A DNA stretch of 64,000 nucleotides, from positions 4,950 through 68,949 of the forward strand of contig CAVROT010000009.1 of NCBI GenBank assembly GCA_963722905.1, written 5' to 3'. The notes under the pieces are model-generated. The model saw nothing but the letters and a program-made list of their open reading frames with translations, was not told the DNA's origin and made no database searches. The position numbers and the translations under genes are program-made. This DNA is from CAVROT01 sp963722905 (lineage in GTDB: Bacteria > Pseudomonadota > Alphaproteobacteria > Rhodobacterales > Rhodobacteraceae). How positions within the stretch are numbered: position 1 is the first letter of the stretch; each line of letters begins with the position of its first letter. This document shows, piece after piece, positions 26,217 through 35,143 of this stretch.

Positions 26217-28016
26217 ATGAACGCGATGGACCGGCCCGGCATGACCGAGGCGACGACATGGCTGAGCGCGTTCGGTCGCGCGCTGGAAGCGGGCGACGTC
26301 GACGCCGCGACCGCCCTCCTGGGCGACGAGTGCTACTGGCGCGACCTCGTCGCGTTCTCGTGGAACATCGCCACGTTCGAGGGGCGGGACGCCATCGCCG
26401 GAATGCTGGGCGAGACGCTGGCGCGCACCGCCCCGACGGACTGGACCGTGACCGAGGCGGATCGCACCGGCGAGGGTGCGGTCGAGGCGTGGTTCGCGTT
26501 CGAGACGGCGGTCGCGCGCGGCACCGGCCACGTCCGGCTGCATGACGGCCGCGCCCGCACCCTGCTGACGGCCATGACCGAGCTGAAGGGCCACGAGGAG
26601 CGGCGCGGACCCAACCGCGCCCGCGGCGTCGACCACGGCATAAAGCGGGGACGCCAGACATGGTCCGAGCGCCGCGCGGCAGAGGCGCGCGACCTTGGCT
26701 ACGACGCGCAGCCGCATGTGGTCATCCTCGGCGGCGGCCAGGGGGGCCTCGCCCTTGGCGCGCGGCTGCGCCAGCTCGACGTGCCGACGATCATCGTCGA
26801 GAAGAACGCCCGCGCGGGCGACAGCTGGCGCAACCGATACCGGTCCCTCTGCCTGCACGACCCGGTGTGGTACGATCACCTCCCGTATCTGCCCTTTCCG
26901 GACAACTGGCCGGTCTTCGCGCCCAAGGACAAGATCGGCGACTGGCTGGAGATGTATGCGAAGGTGATGGAGCTGAACCTGTGGACCTCTACCGAGGCCA
27001 TGGGCGCCAGCTACGACGAGGACGCGAAGCGCTGGACCGTCCGCGTGAACCGCGACGGCGAAGAGGTGACGCTGCGGCCCGCCCAACTGGTGCTCGCCAC
27101 CGGCATGTCCGGCGTGCCCAGCATCCCCGACCTGCCGGGCCGGGACCGGTTCGCGGGGACGCAGGTCCACTCCAGCCAGCACAAGGGCGCCGAGGGCTGG
27201 GAGGGCAAGCGCGCCGTCGTCGTCGGGTCCAACAACTCGGCCCACGACATCTGCGCCGAGCTGTGGGAGCACGGCGCCGACGTCACGATGGTGCAGCGCT
27301 CATCGACCCACGTGATCCGTGGCGAGACCCTGGTCGAACTGGGCCTGCGCGCGCTCTACAGCGAAGAGGCGCTGGCCGCCGGCATGACGACCGACCGCGC
27401 CGACATGATCTTCGCGTCGATCCCCTACGCCATCTTCCCCGAAGTGCAAAAACCGATCTACGACGAGGCCAAGGTCCGCGACGCCGGGTTCTACGACCGG
27501 CTGAAGGCGTCCGGGTTCCAGCTGGACTTCGGCGAGGACGAGACGGGATTGTTCATGAAGTACCTGCGCCGGGGGTCGGGCTACTACATCGACGTGGGCG
27601 CGTCCGAACTGATCGCCGACGGCCGCATCGCGCTGGCCCACGGGCAGGTGGCAGAAGTGACCGAAACGGGTTTGCGACTGGAGGACGAGACCGCGCTGAC
27701 CGCGGACCTGATCGTCTACGCCACCGGCTATGGGTCGATGAACGGCTGGGCCGCGAGGCTGATCAGCCAGGAGGTCGCGGACAAGGTCGGCAAGTGCTGG
27801 GGCCTGGGGTCGGGGACGCGCAAGGACCCCGGTCCGTGGGAGGGCGAACTGCGCAACATGTGGAAGCCCACCGCGCAGGAGGGCCTGTGGTTCCACGGCG
27901 GCAACCTGCACCAGTCGCGGCACTATTCGCTGTATCTGGCGCTACAGCTCAAGGCGCGGATGGAGGGGCTGGATACGCCGGTCGTCGGACGGCCAGAGGT
28001 GCGGCACCTGTCCTGA
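26217..28016 (+). CDS. SnoaL-like domain fused to flavin-containing monooxygenase
   Basis: The 599-residue protein has two parts. Residues ~12-125 form a SnoaL/NTF2-like domain (WLSAFGRALEAGDVDAATAL). Residues ~165-590 form a class B flavin monooxygenase with an FAD-binding motif ILGGGQGGLALGARLR (171-186). It also has a FAGTQVHSSQH segment (312-322) resembling the FxGxxxH fingerprint, an NADPH motif VVVGSNNSAHDICAE (335-349) and a C-terminal VYATGYGSMNGW. Such proteins oxidise small organic substrates; YUCCA-like and Baeyer-Villiger-like activities share these motifs. The substrate is unknown. A strong GGGAGG site supports the start. Confidence 0.87.
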   Translation: MNAMDRPGMTEATTWLSAFGRALEAGDVDAATALLGDECYWRDLVAFSWNIATFEGRDAIAGMLGETLARTAPTDWTVTEADRTGEGAVEAWFAFETAVARGTGHVRLHDGRARTLLTAMTELKGHEERRGPNRARGVDHGIKRGRQTWSERRAAEARDLGYDAQPHVVILGGGQGGLALGARLRQLDVPTIIVEKNARAGDSWRNRYRSLCLHDPVWYDHLPYLPFPDNWPVFAPKDKIGDWLEMYAKVMELNLWTSTEAMGASYDEDAKRWTVRVNRDGEEVTLRPAQLVLATGMSGVPSIPDLPGRDRFAGTQVHSSQHKGAEGWEGKRAVVVGSNNSAHDICAELWEHGADVTMVQRSSTHVIRGETLVELGLRALYSEEALAAGMTTDRADMIFASIPYAIFPEVQKPIYDEAKVRDAGFYDRLKASGFQLDFGEDETGLFMKYLRRGSGYYIDVGASELIADGRIALAHGQVAEVTETGLRLEDETALTADLIVYATGYGSMNGWAARLISQEVADKVGKCWGLGSGTRKDPGPWEGELRNMWKPTAQEGLWFHGGNLHQSRHYSLYLALQLKARMEGLDTPVVGRPEVRHLS

Positions 28017-28380
28017 GCGACGCGGCTGCCGGTCCGTCGGCGCGCCCGACCGCGACGTCCGGAGGGCCATGGACAGGCCTGACGGGCGCCTGCGACCGGT
28101 TGCCGGAGGACGCCGCACGGGCCCGCGGCGCCGTGGTCGGCGGCGCGGACATTCCGTCGCCCGTATCGACCGCCGCCGATGCGGTGAACGACGTGCCGTC
28201 GCCGGGCAATGGGGTCGCCCCCGGAGACGACGCCGGCGAATCCGGGGGCTCCCGGACGTCGCGCGACTTCGGGACGACTGCCGGCGAAGCCCCGGTCGCA
28301 GGGGTCAACAGCCGAAGCGACCGGGTCGTCCCCGGCCCATGCCGCAGACGTTCCCGCACCGGATGCCAGAACCCGTCCAT
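28017..28380. other. Non-coding or decayed stretch after the monooxygenase
   Basis: About 360 bases of very GC-rich sequence between the monooxygenase stop and the first recognisable piece of the cadherin/PA14 pseudogene. Frames are open on both strands, but the predicted peptides are low-complexity Arg/Gly/Pro without family features. It may be the eroded 5' end of the pseudogene. Confidence 0.45.
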
Positions 28381-29684
28381 TCGGCCTGGGCCGACTTGTC
28401 AGGCCATGGCGGTCTCCCTTCGGGTGCCGCCGACGTCGAATGGCGCAACGTCATGATAGAGGTGCCGATGGGTAAGGACGGGATCGGCGAGATCGGTTTC
28501 CGGTTCGTCAGCGATGGCGGGGGCGAAGAGGCCGATCATGACCCGGGGCTACCGATCGACCGGATCGGGATCGACGGCACCGTCATCGAACCGGACGGCC
28601 AGGGCATCGTCTGCCGCGATCCGCCCCCGTCGGCAGGCGCCGGTTCCTCGGGCCCTGGCGGGACGCTGGCGTCCGATACCGGCGCGCTGGACCCCGCGCC
28701 GCGGCCCGCCGTCGCCGAAAATGCGCCCGGTGCCGTGATCGGCCGCTACGGCGTCACGGATCCCGGCGCGGGCGAGGTCTTCGTCCTCGATATATTCGAC
28801 GACCGGTCCGAAGTCGTGGACGGCATGCTCGAGCTGCGCGATGAAGTCGCCCTCGATCGCGAAGGTGCAGCGCGGATCGACGTTCGGGTCACGTTCACCT
28901 GTTCGGCCGGGAACGCCAACTCGCAGGACGTGTCCCTCGCAATCGCAATCGCAGACGCGGCCGAGGCGCCGACGGACATCGCGCTCGACGCGGCCACGGT
29001 GACCGAGGGCGCGCGGCGGGGGGCCGCGTGGGGCATCTGACGGCGACCGACGACGATGATGGCCCGACGACGTGGCAGGTCTCCGACGACCGGTTCGAGG
29101 TGGACTGCGGTGCGCTGAGGCCGCGCGCGGGCGTGGCGCCGGACCAAGAGGCGGAACCGACGGCCGGCCTTTCGGTGACGGCCACCGACCAGTCGGCCAT
29201 GCGGGACTTCCCGGTCAAGGTAGCCGACGTTTGCGAGGCGCCGCCGTCCTTCGGCGTCCCGACCGGCTTTCGTGTCGATAAATTCGACGCCGGCGACGAC
29301 ATCCAGACCATCGAAGGTGTCGACTGGAACGTGCCCCCCGATCACCGCGAGGTCGTGGATCGGATCGACTGCGGAGGAACCGGCGGCAGCTTCCGGCGGA
29401 CGACCGGCGCCACCGAGTTCGGGACGCGCGTCATCGAAGAAATCGGAATGACCGGGGCCGGCAGCCACGATGCCGGCGCGATCGGCCCGGACACCGTGCG
29501 CATCCCGGTCGACGGGGTCGAGATCGTCCGCGGCGTTGAGGGTGACGACCTCCGCAAGGCCGGTCCTATGTGCATGCCGTGGTCATCCGGCGCCCACCGC
29601 GGCGGGCAAGGCCCCCGGCCGCGTCCGGTCGGTGCCCGTGACGGGTGCGCACGGCGGTGGAGCTACGAGAACGTCTCGGCGTAG
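28380..29684 (+). pseudogene. Frameshifted cadherin-repeat / PA14-like surface protein remnant
   Basis: Frame 1 (from ~28387) reads a beta-rich segment containing GEIGFRFVSDGGGEEADHDP. It continues into a cadherin-like repeat (PAVAENAPGAVIGRYGV...LDREG...) and the start of another (APTDIALDAATVTEGA), then stops at 29040. The second repeat resumes in the next frame from ~29024 as RVGHLTATDDDDGP...SDDRFEVD...VADVCEAP. A PA14-like segment (GFRVDKFDAGDDIQ...) follows and loses similarity near 29570. The break coincides with a G6 run at 29018-29023; one extra G would restore the frame. No start or intact end can be assigned. Repeat style resembles the cadherin-like part of the RTX protein at 51.5-54.9 kb. 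Confidence 0.7.
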
Positions 29685-31174
29685 GCGGCGCGCAATGTCC
29701 GCTTCTCGACCTTGCCCATGGCGTTCCGGGCGAGGGCGTCGACCAGCAGTATGAGGCGCGGATGCTTGTAACGCGCCAGCGAGGCCCGGCACGCGTCGGC
29801 CAGCGCGTCGGGATCCGGGCGCGCGCCGCATGCGGGCACGACCAGGGCCAGTACGGTCTCGCCCAGGTCGGGGTGGGGCACGCCGATGACGGCGCTCTCG
29901 GCCACGCCGGGCTGTGCGTCGAGCAGTGTCTCGACCTCGCGCGGGTAGACGTTGAGCCCGCCCGATATGATGAGATCCCTGTCGCGCCCGACAATCGAGA
30001 GATACCCGTCGGCGTCCAGCGTCCCCAGGTCCCCGGTGACGAAGAAACCGCTGTCGCGCAGATCCTCGGCCGTCTTTTCGGGCCGGTTCCAGTAGCCGCG
30101 GAATACGTTGGGTCCGCGGACCTCTATGCCTCCGACCTCGCCGGCGGGCAGCGGGTCGCCCGTCGCGGGGTCCGTCACGATCACCTCCACACCTGGCAGA
30201 GCATGTCCGACGGTGCCGGCCCGTCGGTCGCCGCGATAGGGATTTGACGCGATCATGCCGGTCTCGGTCATGCCGTAGCGTTCGAGGATCCGGTGCCCCG
30301 TCCGGTCCTGGAACCGGCGGTGCGCCTGCGCCGGCAGCGGGGCCGAACCGGAGACGAAGAGGCGCATGCCGGACGCAAGGCCGCGGGTCATCCGGTCGTC
30401 GGCCAGCAGCCGGGTGTAGAACGTCGGCACGCCCATCAGCGCGGTCGCCTGCGGTATCGCGGACAGGATGGCGTCGAGGTCGAAGGCCGGAAGGAAGATC
30501 ATGCTGCTTCCGGCGGCCAGCGACACGTTGATCGCGACGAAGAGTCCATGGGTGTGAAAGATCGGGAGGGCATGGATGAGGACGTCGGCGGGGGTGAAGG
30601 CCCACAGGTCGGCCAGCACAAGGGCGTTCGACAACAGGTTCCCATGGCTCAGCATCGCGCCCTTGGGGCGGCCGGTCGTCCCGGAGGTATAGAGCAACGC
30701 CGCCAGGTCCCCGGGTCGTCGCGCGGCGGTGTCGAAGGTCGGCGGACGGTCGCGGGCGCGGTCGGCCAGGCTGCCGCCGCCGTCGCCGTCCAGCGTCAGG
30801 GTCGCCGTTCCGCGCGCCGTCGCGATCTGCGACAGCACGGGCGCGCGGGTGCTGTCGCACACCAGCATGGCGGCGCCGCTGTCGGTGAGGAAATAGTCGA
30901 TCTCGCTATCGGTATAGGCGGTGTTGAGCGGCAGAAAGACGATCCCCGCCTGGACGCAGGCCGCGTAGAGGGCCAGTGCCTGCGGCGATTTTGCGACCTG
31001 TGCGGCAAGGCGGTCGCCGGGGCGCAGGCCGGCGTCTGCCAATGCGTTTGCAATGCGGGATCCCGCCGCGAGGAACGCATCGTATCCGCTGACGCCGCCG
31101 TCCGGTTCGCGCAGGAACGGGTCCCCGCGTCCGGCGTGCACGGCGAAAAGCGTGTCATAGAGCGGGTTCCTCAA
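29663..31174 (-). CDS. Acyl-CoA synthetase, probable malonyl-CoA synthetase (MatB-like)
   Basis: The 503-residue adenylate-forming enzyme has the AMP-binding signature ALLYTSGTTGRPKGAMLSHG and the YGMTETGMIASNPY block. TGDLGTLDADGYLSIVGR and the C-terminal catalytic lysine region NAMGKVEKRTLR also fit. Size and the sequence around HALPIFHTHGLFVA resemble malonyl/methylmalonyl-CoA synthetases, which ligate free malonate to CoA. If so it could raise malonyl-CoA for fatty-acid or type III polyketide synthesis, although it is 7 kb from that operon. A general acyl-CoA ligase is the alternative. Its 3' end abuts the decayed surface-protein gene. Confidence 0.82.
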   Translation of the reverse strand: MRNPLYDTLFAVHAGRGDPFLREPDGGVSGYDAFLAAGSRIANALADAGLRPGDRLAAQVAKSPQALALYAACVQAGIVFLPLNTAYTDSEIDYFLTDSGAAMLVCDSTRAPVLSQIATARGTATLTLDGDGGGSLADRARDRPPTFDTAARRPGDLAALLYTSGTTGRPKGAMLSHGNLLSNALVLADLWAFTPADVLIHALPIFHTHGLFVAINVSLAAGSSMIFLPAFDLDAILSAIPQATALMGVPTFYTRLLADDRMTRGLASGMRLFVSGSAPLPAQAHRRFQDRTGHRILERYGMTETGMIASNPYRGDRRAGTVGHALPGVEVIVTDPATGDPLPAGEVGGIEVRGPNVFRGYWNRPEKTAEDLRDSGFFVTGDLGTLDADGYLSIVGRDRDLIISGGLNVYPREVETLLDAQPGVAESAVIGVPHPDLGETVLALVVPACGARPDPDALADACRASLARYKHPRLILLVDALARNAMGKVEKRTLRAAYAETFS

Positions 31175-31949
31175 GGTTCGGCCTCCTGTCGAAACGTCCC
31201 TGACCGTGCGCGCGCGCCGTCATCGGGCGACGCCCGCGTTTCTGGCGGATCGTACTGCCGGTTTCCACCTGACTCCATCGCAAGGGGGCAGGGCGGTCCG
31301 GCCGATCCTTGACCTGCCGTCCTCTGCCGCGGCATGGGCCCGCCGCCCGCCCGGTCAAGTCGTGACGGTTTTCGTATCCCGCTTGGCGTCGTCGCAGAAC
31401 CCTGACTCCTGACGGTTCGCATCGCGGATGCATGTGGTCAGGCGGGCGGCATGGGCAAGCCTCCTCCGCCCGCTGCCGCGCGACGAACCGGCCCGGCCAT
31501 GGCGCCGCGCCGCGCGGGTGCGGCTGGATGCCGATCCGGGCGGACGGGCAGATGGCCCGGCTGGGCCCGCACGAAGGCCTGCCGGGCCGCCCTGCCGTCG
31601 TCCGCGATGCCGCCATCCGGTCCTGCCTCTCGACCGGGGCGCTCTTCAGGCTGCCCTTGCGGCAGACCGCGGGGATGATGGCCGCCCCGCTCCGGCCGGC
31701 GGGGCCGGACCGGTCCGTCCCCGATGTCGGCACCCCCCTTGCCGCGGACCGAAGACCCCGGCCGTCCGGATCCCGTACCGGCGCGTCGATCCACGCTCAT
31801 GGCCTTACCTGACCCGACCCATCGCGATGGCCGGGCCGGCCGGCCACCCGCATCCGTCCCGATGCGACTCTGCCGGCCTGCCCCAAGTCGTGCGGTCCCT
31901 CCGATGACCTGTCCGTCCGAACCGATCCGCAGCCGGCGCCGCGGGCAGG
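31175..31949. other. Gene-poor region holding an IS5 fossil
   Basis: About 775 bases between the acyl-CoA synthetase start and the stop of a minus-strand membrane-protein gene. The only recognisable content is the IS5-type transposase remnant at 31545-31795. The rest has open frames on both strands but no protein-like conservation that I can recognise. Confidence 0.6.
31545..31795 (+). mobile_element. IS5-family transposase remnant
   Basis: One plus-strand frame reads GRPAVVRDAAIRSCLS followed by LFRLPLRQTAGMMAAPLRPAG. This matches the N-terminal region of IS5-type transposases (GRP..Y.DAAI..CL..K.LF.LPLRQT.G). The conserved continuation ..RRQKTLAVQIPYRR appears as KTPAVRIPYRR in a different frame about 20 residues later, so at least one indel separates them. 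The DDE catalytic region, terminal repeats and target duplication are not visible. It is a dead fragment. Confidence 0.68.
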
Positions 31950-32774
31950 TCAGACGTTCAGGATCGGCTGTCCCGCCTGCGCGGCCTGCATTGCAGCCAG
32001 CGTCAGGGCCGACCACGCGACGGCGCCGGCGATCACGAGGAGGCTCGTCACCGGCGCAGGCGCGACGGTCCGCAGGGCAAGCGCCATCAGCGGCAGCGCC
32101 TGCATGGCGTGGAGCCCGATGAAATGCGCGATCCGCAGGTCGCCCGCCGCTAATGACCAGCCCATGAGCGGCACGAACGGCCCGTCGGCGGGGCCGACGA
32201 ACGGTCCGCCGTTGGCGCCGATGGCGCCGCCGGTATAGCCCCCGAGGATGCCGCCGAGGACGAGGCCGAGACCCAGCGCCAGCAGCACCGGCTCGTCCAG
32301 CGCGCCGCGTCCCTTGAAGATCAGGGCGAGAAGGATCGCCGCCCCGATCAGCGCGGCACCCAGCACCAGCACGCCCGCGCCGCCGGCCATGACCGTCCCG
32401 CCGATCCGGTCGAAGAGCGTGTCGGCGTTGAAATGCGACCGGACGCCCCGCGAGGCCTGAATGCTCAGGAAGATCAGCTCGTAAAGGGCCGTCGCCGCCA
32501 CGGCCATGGCCGGGATCCGCACCCGAAGGTCGTGGCCCAGCCCCGAGGCGGCGATGGCAAGCGCCAGCGTGCCGGTGAGGATCGCCATGCTGATCTGGAA
32601 CTTCAGCGGCTTGAGCCACAGCGCCTCGCCGTCCAGAACGCGGGTATCGAGGACCAGCAACGCCAGCGTCACCGGCACGAGGGCCAGCGCGAAGGCCGTG
32701 GCCCAGCCCAGCGGCGTTTCGGTCAGGACCTCCAGCGGCGCGCGCGGAATCGTGGGGTGATGCAGTATCGTCAT
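31950..32774 (-). CDS. Polytopic membrane protein of unknown function
   Basis: The 274-residue protein has about seven hydrophobic helices, the first near residues 24-44. A conserved-looking LWLKPLKFQISMAILTGTLA lies between TM1 and TM2, and HFIGLHAMQALPLMALAL near the C-terminus. Two His-containing helices (FIGLHAMQ and the earlier SGLGHDLRV) might bind heme or metal, but that is conjecture. I do not recognise a named family. It is divergent from the Crp-type regulator gene with a 71-base gap, so regulation by that protein is plausible. Confidence 0.75.
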   Translation of the reverse strand: MTILHHPTIPRAPLEVLTETPLGWATAFALALVPVTLALLVLDTRVLDGEALWLKPLKFQISMAILTGTLALAIAASGLGHDLRVRIPAMAVAATALYELIFLSIQASRGVRSHFNADTLFDRIGGTVMAGGAGVLVLGAALIGAAILLALIFKGRGALDEPVLLALGLGLVLGGILGGYTGGAIGANGGPFVGPADGPFVPLMGWSLAAGDLRIAHFIGLHAMQALPLMALALRTVAPAPVTSLLVIAGAVAWSALTLAAMQAAQAGQPILNV

Positions 32775-32845
32775 TTCAGCGGTCTCCGGTCAGAATGCGC
32801 GTGCGACGCGAACGCACGAAGGCGGGCAGGATTGGAAATGCACCG

Positions 32846-33448
32846 ATGACCGACGGACTTGCCGATGCGCTGCGCGCGGCCCTGACGGTCCGCGCCGCGC
32901 CTCTGGTGCCGGCCGACCGGGCGGTGGAGCGGCTGTTGAAGCATTGTCGGACCCGCAGCCTCGGCAAGGGCGGGGTCGCGCTGGAGGCGGGCACGGTTGC
33001 GGCCGAGGTGCTGTTCGTCGGACCGGGCCTCCTGCGGATGGTGACCGAGGATCCCGACACCGGATCGGCGCGGACGGCCCAGTTCTTCGACGAGGGGCAG
33101 GCGATCACCGATCCGGTCTCCTTCATGACCGGAGCGCGGACCGAGCAGCGGATCGAGGCGGTCGAACCGACGCGGATCCTTGGGATCCCCAAGGGCCCGC
33201 TTCTGGCCGCCTACGACGAGGATCATGCCATCGAACGGTTCGGGAGGCTCCTTGTCGAGGAGGCGCTGATCGGGACGCAGCGACGGGCCTCGCGGCTGCT
33301 GAACCTCTCGGTCGAGGAGCGGTACGAGACGTTCCTGCGCACCCGCCCCGAGGTCGCGCGTCGCCTGCCGCAGTACCTCATCGCGTCCTACCTCGGCGTG
33401 ACGCCCGAGGCGCTGAGCCGGGTGCGCGCCCGGCGGGCCAAGCGCTAG
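32846..33448 (+). CDS. Crp/Fnr-family transcriptional regulator
   Basis: This 200-residue regulator has an N-terminal cyclic-nucleotide-binding-like beta roll (residues ~35-125, with GPGLLRMV and AQFFDEGQAI). A dimer helix follows, then a short C-terminal winged-helix whose recognition part is PQYLIASYLGVTPEALSRVRAR. It lacks the Fnr cysteines. The start ATG at 32846 is chosen over an in-frame ATG 51 bases upstream. The compact form with LIASYLG..PE.LSR.R belongs to the Crp subgroup that often controls neighbouring stress genes. It sits between divergent membrane-protein genes. Confidence 0.85.
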   Translation: MTDGLADALRAALTVRAAPLVPADRAVERLLKHCRTRSLGKGGVALEAGTVAAEVLFVGPGLLRMVTEDPDTGSARTAQFFDEGQAITDPVSFMTGARTEQRIEAVEPTRILGIPKGPLLAAYDEDHAIERFGRLLVEEALIGTQRRASRLLNLSVEERYETFLRTRPEVARRLPQYLIASYLGVTPEALSRVRARRAKR

Positions 33449-33449
33449 A

Positions 33450-34418
33450 TCAGGCCGCATCGCGCTGCCCTCCGGCCGCGCCGCCCCAGGCGACGAGCGT
33501 CTCGTGCAGGGCCGCGTCCCAGGGCGTCGCGGCATCGGCGAAGGTCGCCGCCCAGTCCGAGGCGTCCATGTGGAACGGCGCCTCGAACTGATAGGACATC
33601 TCGGCCACCTCGCGCATGAGGGGCGACACGAACGACAGCCCCCGGAGCAGGGCGCGCGGCATCCGGCGGATGCGTGGCGGGGGCAATCCGGCAATCCGGG
33701 CGGCATGGTCGAACACCTCCCGCGGGGTCCGGTCCTGCGGCGACGGGACGTGCCACGCCCGGCCCCAGGCTGCCGGTTCGGCCCCTGCGCGGACGAGGGC
33801 GCGGGCGAAGTCGGGCAGATAGGTGAACGTGTGCGGCGCGTCCGGGTCGCCGATCCAGTCGATCGGCTTGCCGGCCAGAAGCGGCGGCCACACCCGGTCG
33901 CCCAGCGCCGACGTGCCCATGTCCGGCCCGAAGAGGTCGGAGGCACGCAGGGCGGTGGCGCGGACCTCGCCCCGCGCATGGGCGTCGAAGAGGTCTTTCG
34001 ACATCGCGGCGCGGACGCGGCCCTTGCGGGTGGTCGCCGTCTGGGCGTCGCCGTCGCGCAGCGTGCCCGCCCGGCCGTATCCGTAGAGGTTCTCGACCGA
34101 GACCAGCACCGCTCCGGTGGCGGCCGCACCGCGTATCGCGGCCTGCTGCAGGGCCGGGAACTCCTGTACCCAACGGGTGTAGGCCGGTGCCGCGGCGAAG
34201 GTGACCGTGGCGGCGCCGTCGCAGACCGCGACGGTGCGGGCGATGTCCGAGGCATCGGCGATGCACGCCTCGGCCCCAGGGACCGCCGTTCCGGAGCGTG
34301 AGGCGACGCGGACCGACGTGCCGGGATGGCGCAGAAGCTCGGCCGCGACGGCACGTCCGACGGGGCCAGCGCCCAGGACGACGTGCAGGCCGGGTGCAAC
34401 GGGGGAGGCGCCGCTCAT
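33450..34418 (-). CDS. NAD-dependent epimerase/dehydratase-like (atypical SDR) protein
   Basis: The 322-residue protein begins with the Rossmann motif LHVVLGAGPVGRAVAAELL (GxGxxG). A basic segment VRVASRSG follows, suggesting NADP(H) preference, then NLYGYGRAG in place of the classical YxxxK. The extended-SDR C-terminal half has LRASDLFGPD and HVPSPQDRTPREVFDHAA. The active-site Tyr-Lys pair is not canonical, so it may be an NAD(P)-binding reductase or regulator. It overlaps the upstream membrane-protein gene by four bases and ends one base after the Crp-type gene's stop (tail-to-tail). Confidence 0.82.
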   Translation of the reverse strand: MSGASPVAPGLHVVLGAGPVGRAVAAELLRHPGTSVRVASRSGTAVPGAEACIADASDIARTVAVCDGAATVTFAAAPAYTRWVQEFPALQQAAIRGAAATGAVLVSVENLYGYGRAGTLRDGDAQTATTRKGRVRAAMSKDLFDAHARGEVRATALRASDLFGPDMGTSALGDRVWPPLLAGKPIDWIGDPDAPHTFTYLPDFARALVRAGAEPAAWGRAWHVPSPQDRTPREVFDHAARIAGLPPPRIRRMPRALLRGLSFVSPLMREVAEMSYQFEAPFHMDASDWAATFADAATPWDAALHETLVAWGGAAGGQRDAA

Positions 34419-35143
34419 CGACCCGCCCCCCGCCAGAGCCACACCGCCAGGGTTGCGGTCCAGAGTTGCCAGACGATGCCCGAGAGCGTCAGCAGGATCG
34501 CGCTTTGCAGACCCAGCACCGAAGGAAGCGTGCTGAAGAGGCCCAGAGCCGCGATCATGCCGAAGATTCCGACGGTCCGCGCCCCGCGCCGCAGCAGCGC
34601 GACCGACAGCAGAACGGTCCAGACGCCGGCGAAGAGGCCGACGCCCATGAGCTCGCCCACGCCGCCAGCATAGGCGTTGAACGCGTCGAAGGTGATCGAG
34701 ATCGCCGACCGCGCAGCCTCGGTCGTCTCTGGCGCGACCCAGGCGGCCGCCAGAACCGGCATCACGAAGAGCCAGCGCACGATGCCCAGCGCCTTGGCGA
34801 TACCCGCCAGGATGCCGAAGGCCGTCGCCGTGCCGCCGAGGACGCCGCCAAGGTTCAGCGCGAGGTGCAGCGACACCGCCAGCGGAACCAGCAGGATGGC
34901 GTGGATGAGGTAGAGGGAATAGCCCGTGAAGACGAAACCGAACTGCTCCAGCATCAAAGGCAGCATCTGCGACGCCGGCAGGTCCAGCGAGGCGGGCCAG
35001 TTGATAGAGGGGGCCAGCACGAAGAACGCGCCCCACATTCCGCAGAACTGCGCCATCAAAAGGACGGCTGCGATGCGGGGCGCGCCCTCGGCGGGCCGGG
35101 CGGCGGCCCTGAGCCCCGGCGGGGCGGTATCGGTAAAGGTCAT
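34415..35143 (-). CDS. DUF4386-like polytopic membrane protein
   Basis: The 242-residue protein has about six TMs, with the opening PRIAAVLLMAQFCGMWGAFF after a short cytoplasmic tail and a conserved-looking GYSLYLIHAILLVPLAVSLH segment. The layout resembles DUF4386-type membrane proteins, whose function is unknown. I prefer the ATG at 35143, which has GGAGAT upstream; an ATG at 35155 is in frame. Its stop overlaps the SDR gene start by four bases, forming a two-gene operon. An FNR-type palindrome lies 79 bases upstream of the start. Confidence 0.72.
   Translation of the reverse strand: MTFTDTAPPGLRAAARPAEGAPRIAAVLLMAQFCGMWGAFFVLAPSINWPASLDLPASQMLPLMLEQFGFVFTGYSLYLIHAILLVPLAVSLHLALNLGGVLGGTATAFGILAGIAKALGIVRWLFVMPVLAAAWVAPETTEAARSAISITFDAFNAYAGGVGELMGVGLFAGVWTVLLSVALLRRGARTVGIFGMIAALGLFSTLPSVLGLQSAILLTLSGIVWQLWTATLAVWLWRGAGR

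Noticed and set aside
31438..32619. A 393-residue minus-strand frame overlapping the membrane-protein gene
   Set aside because: It is out of frame with the 7-TM protein and covers the IS5 fossil on the opposite strand; it is Arg/Gly-rich and without motifs.
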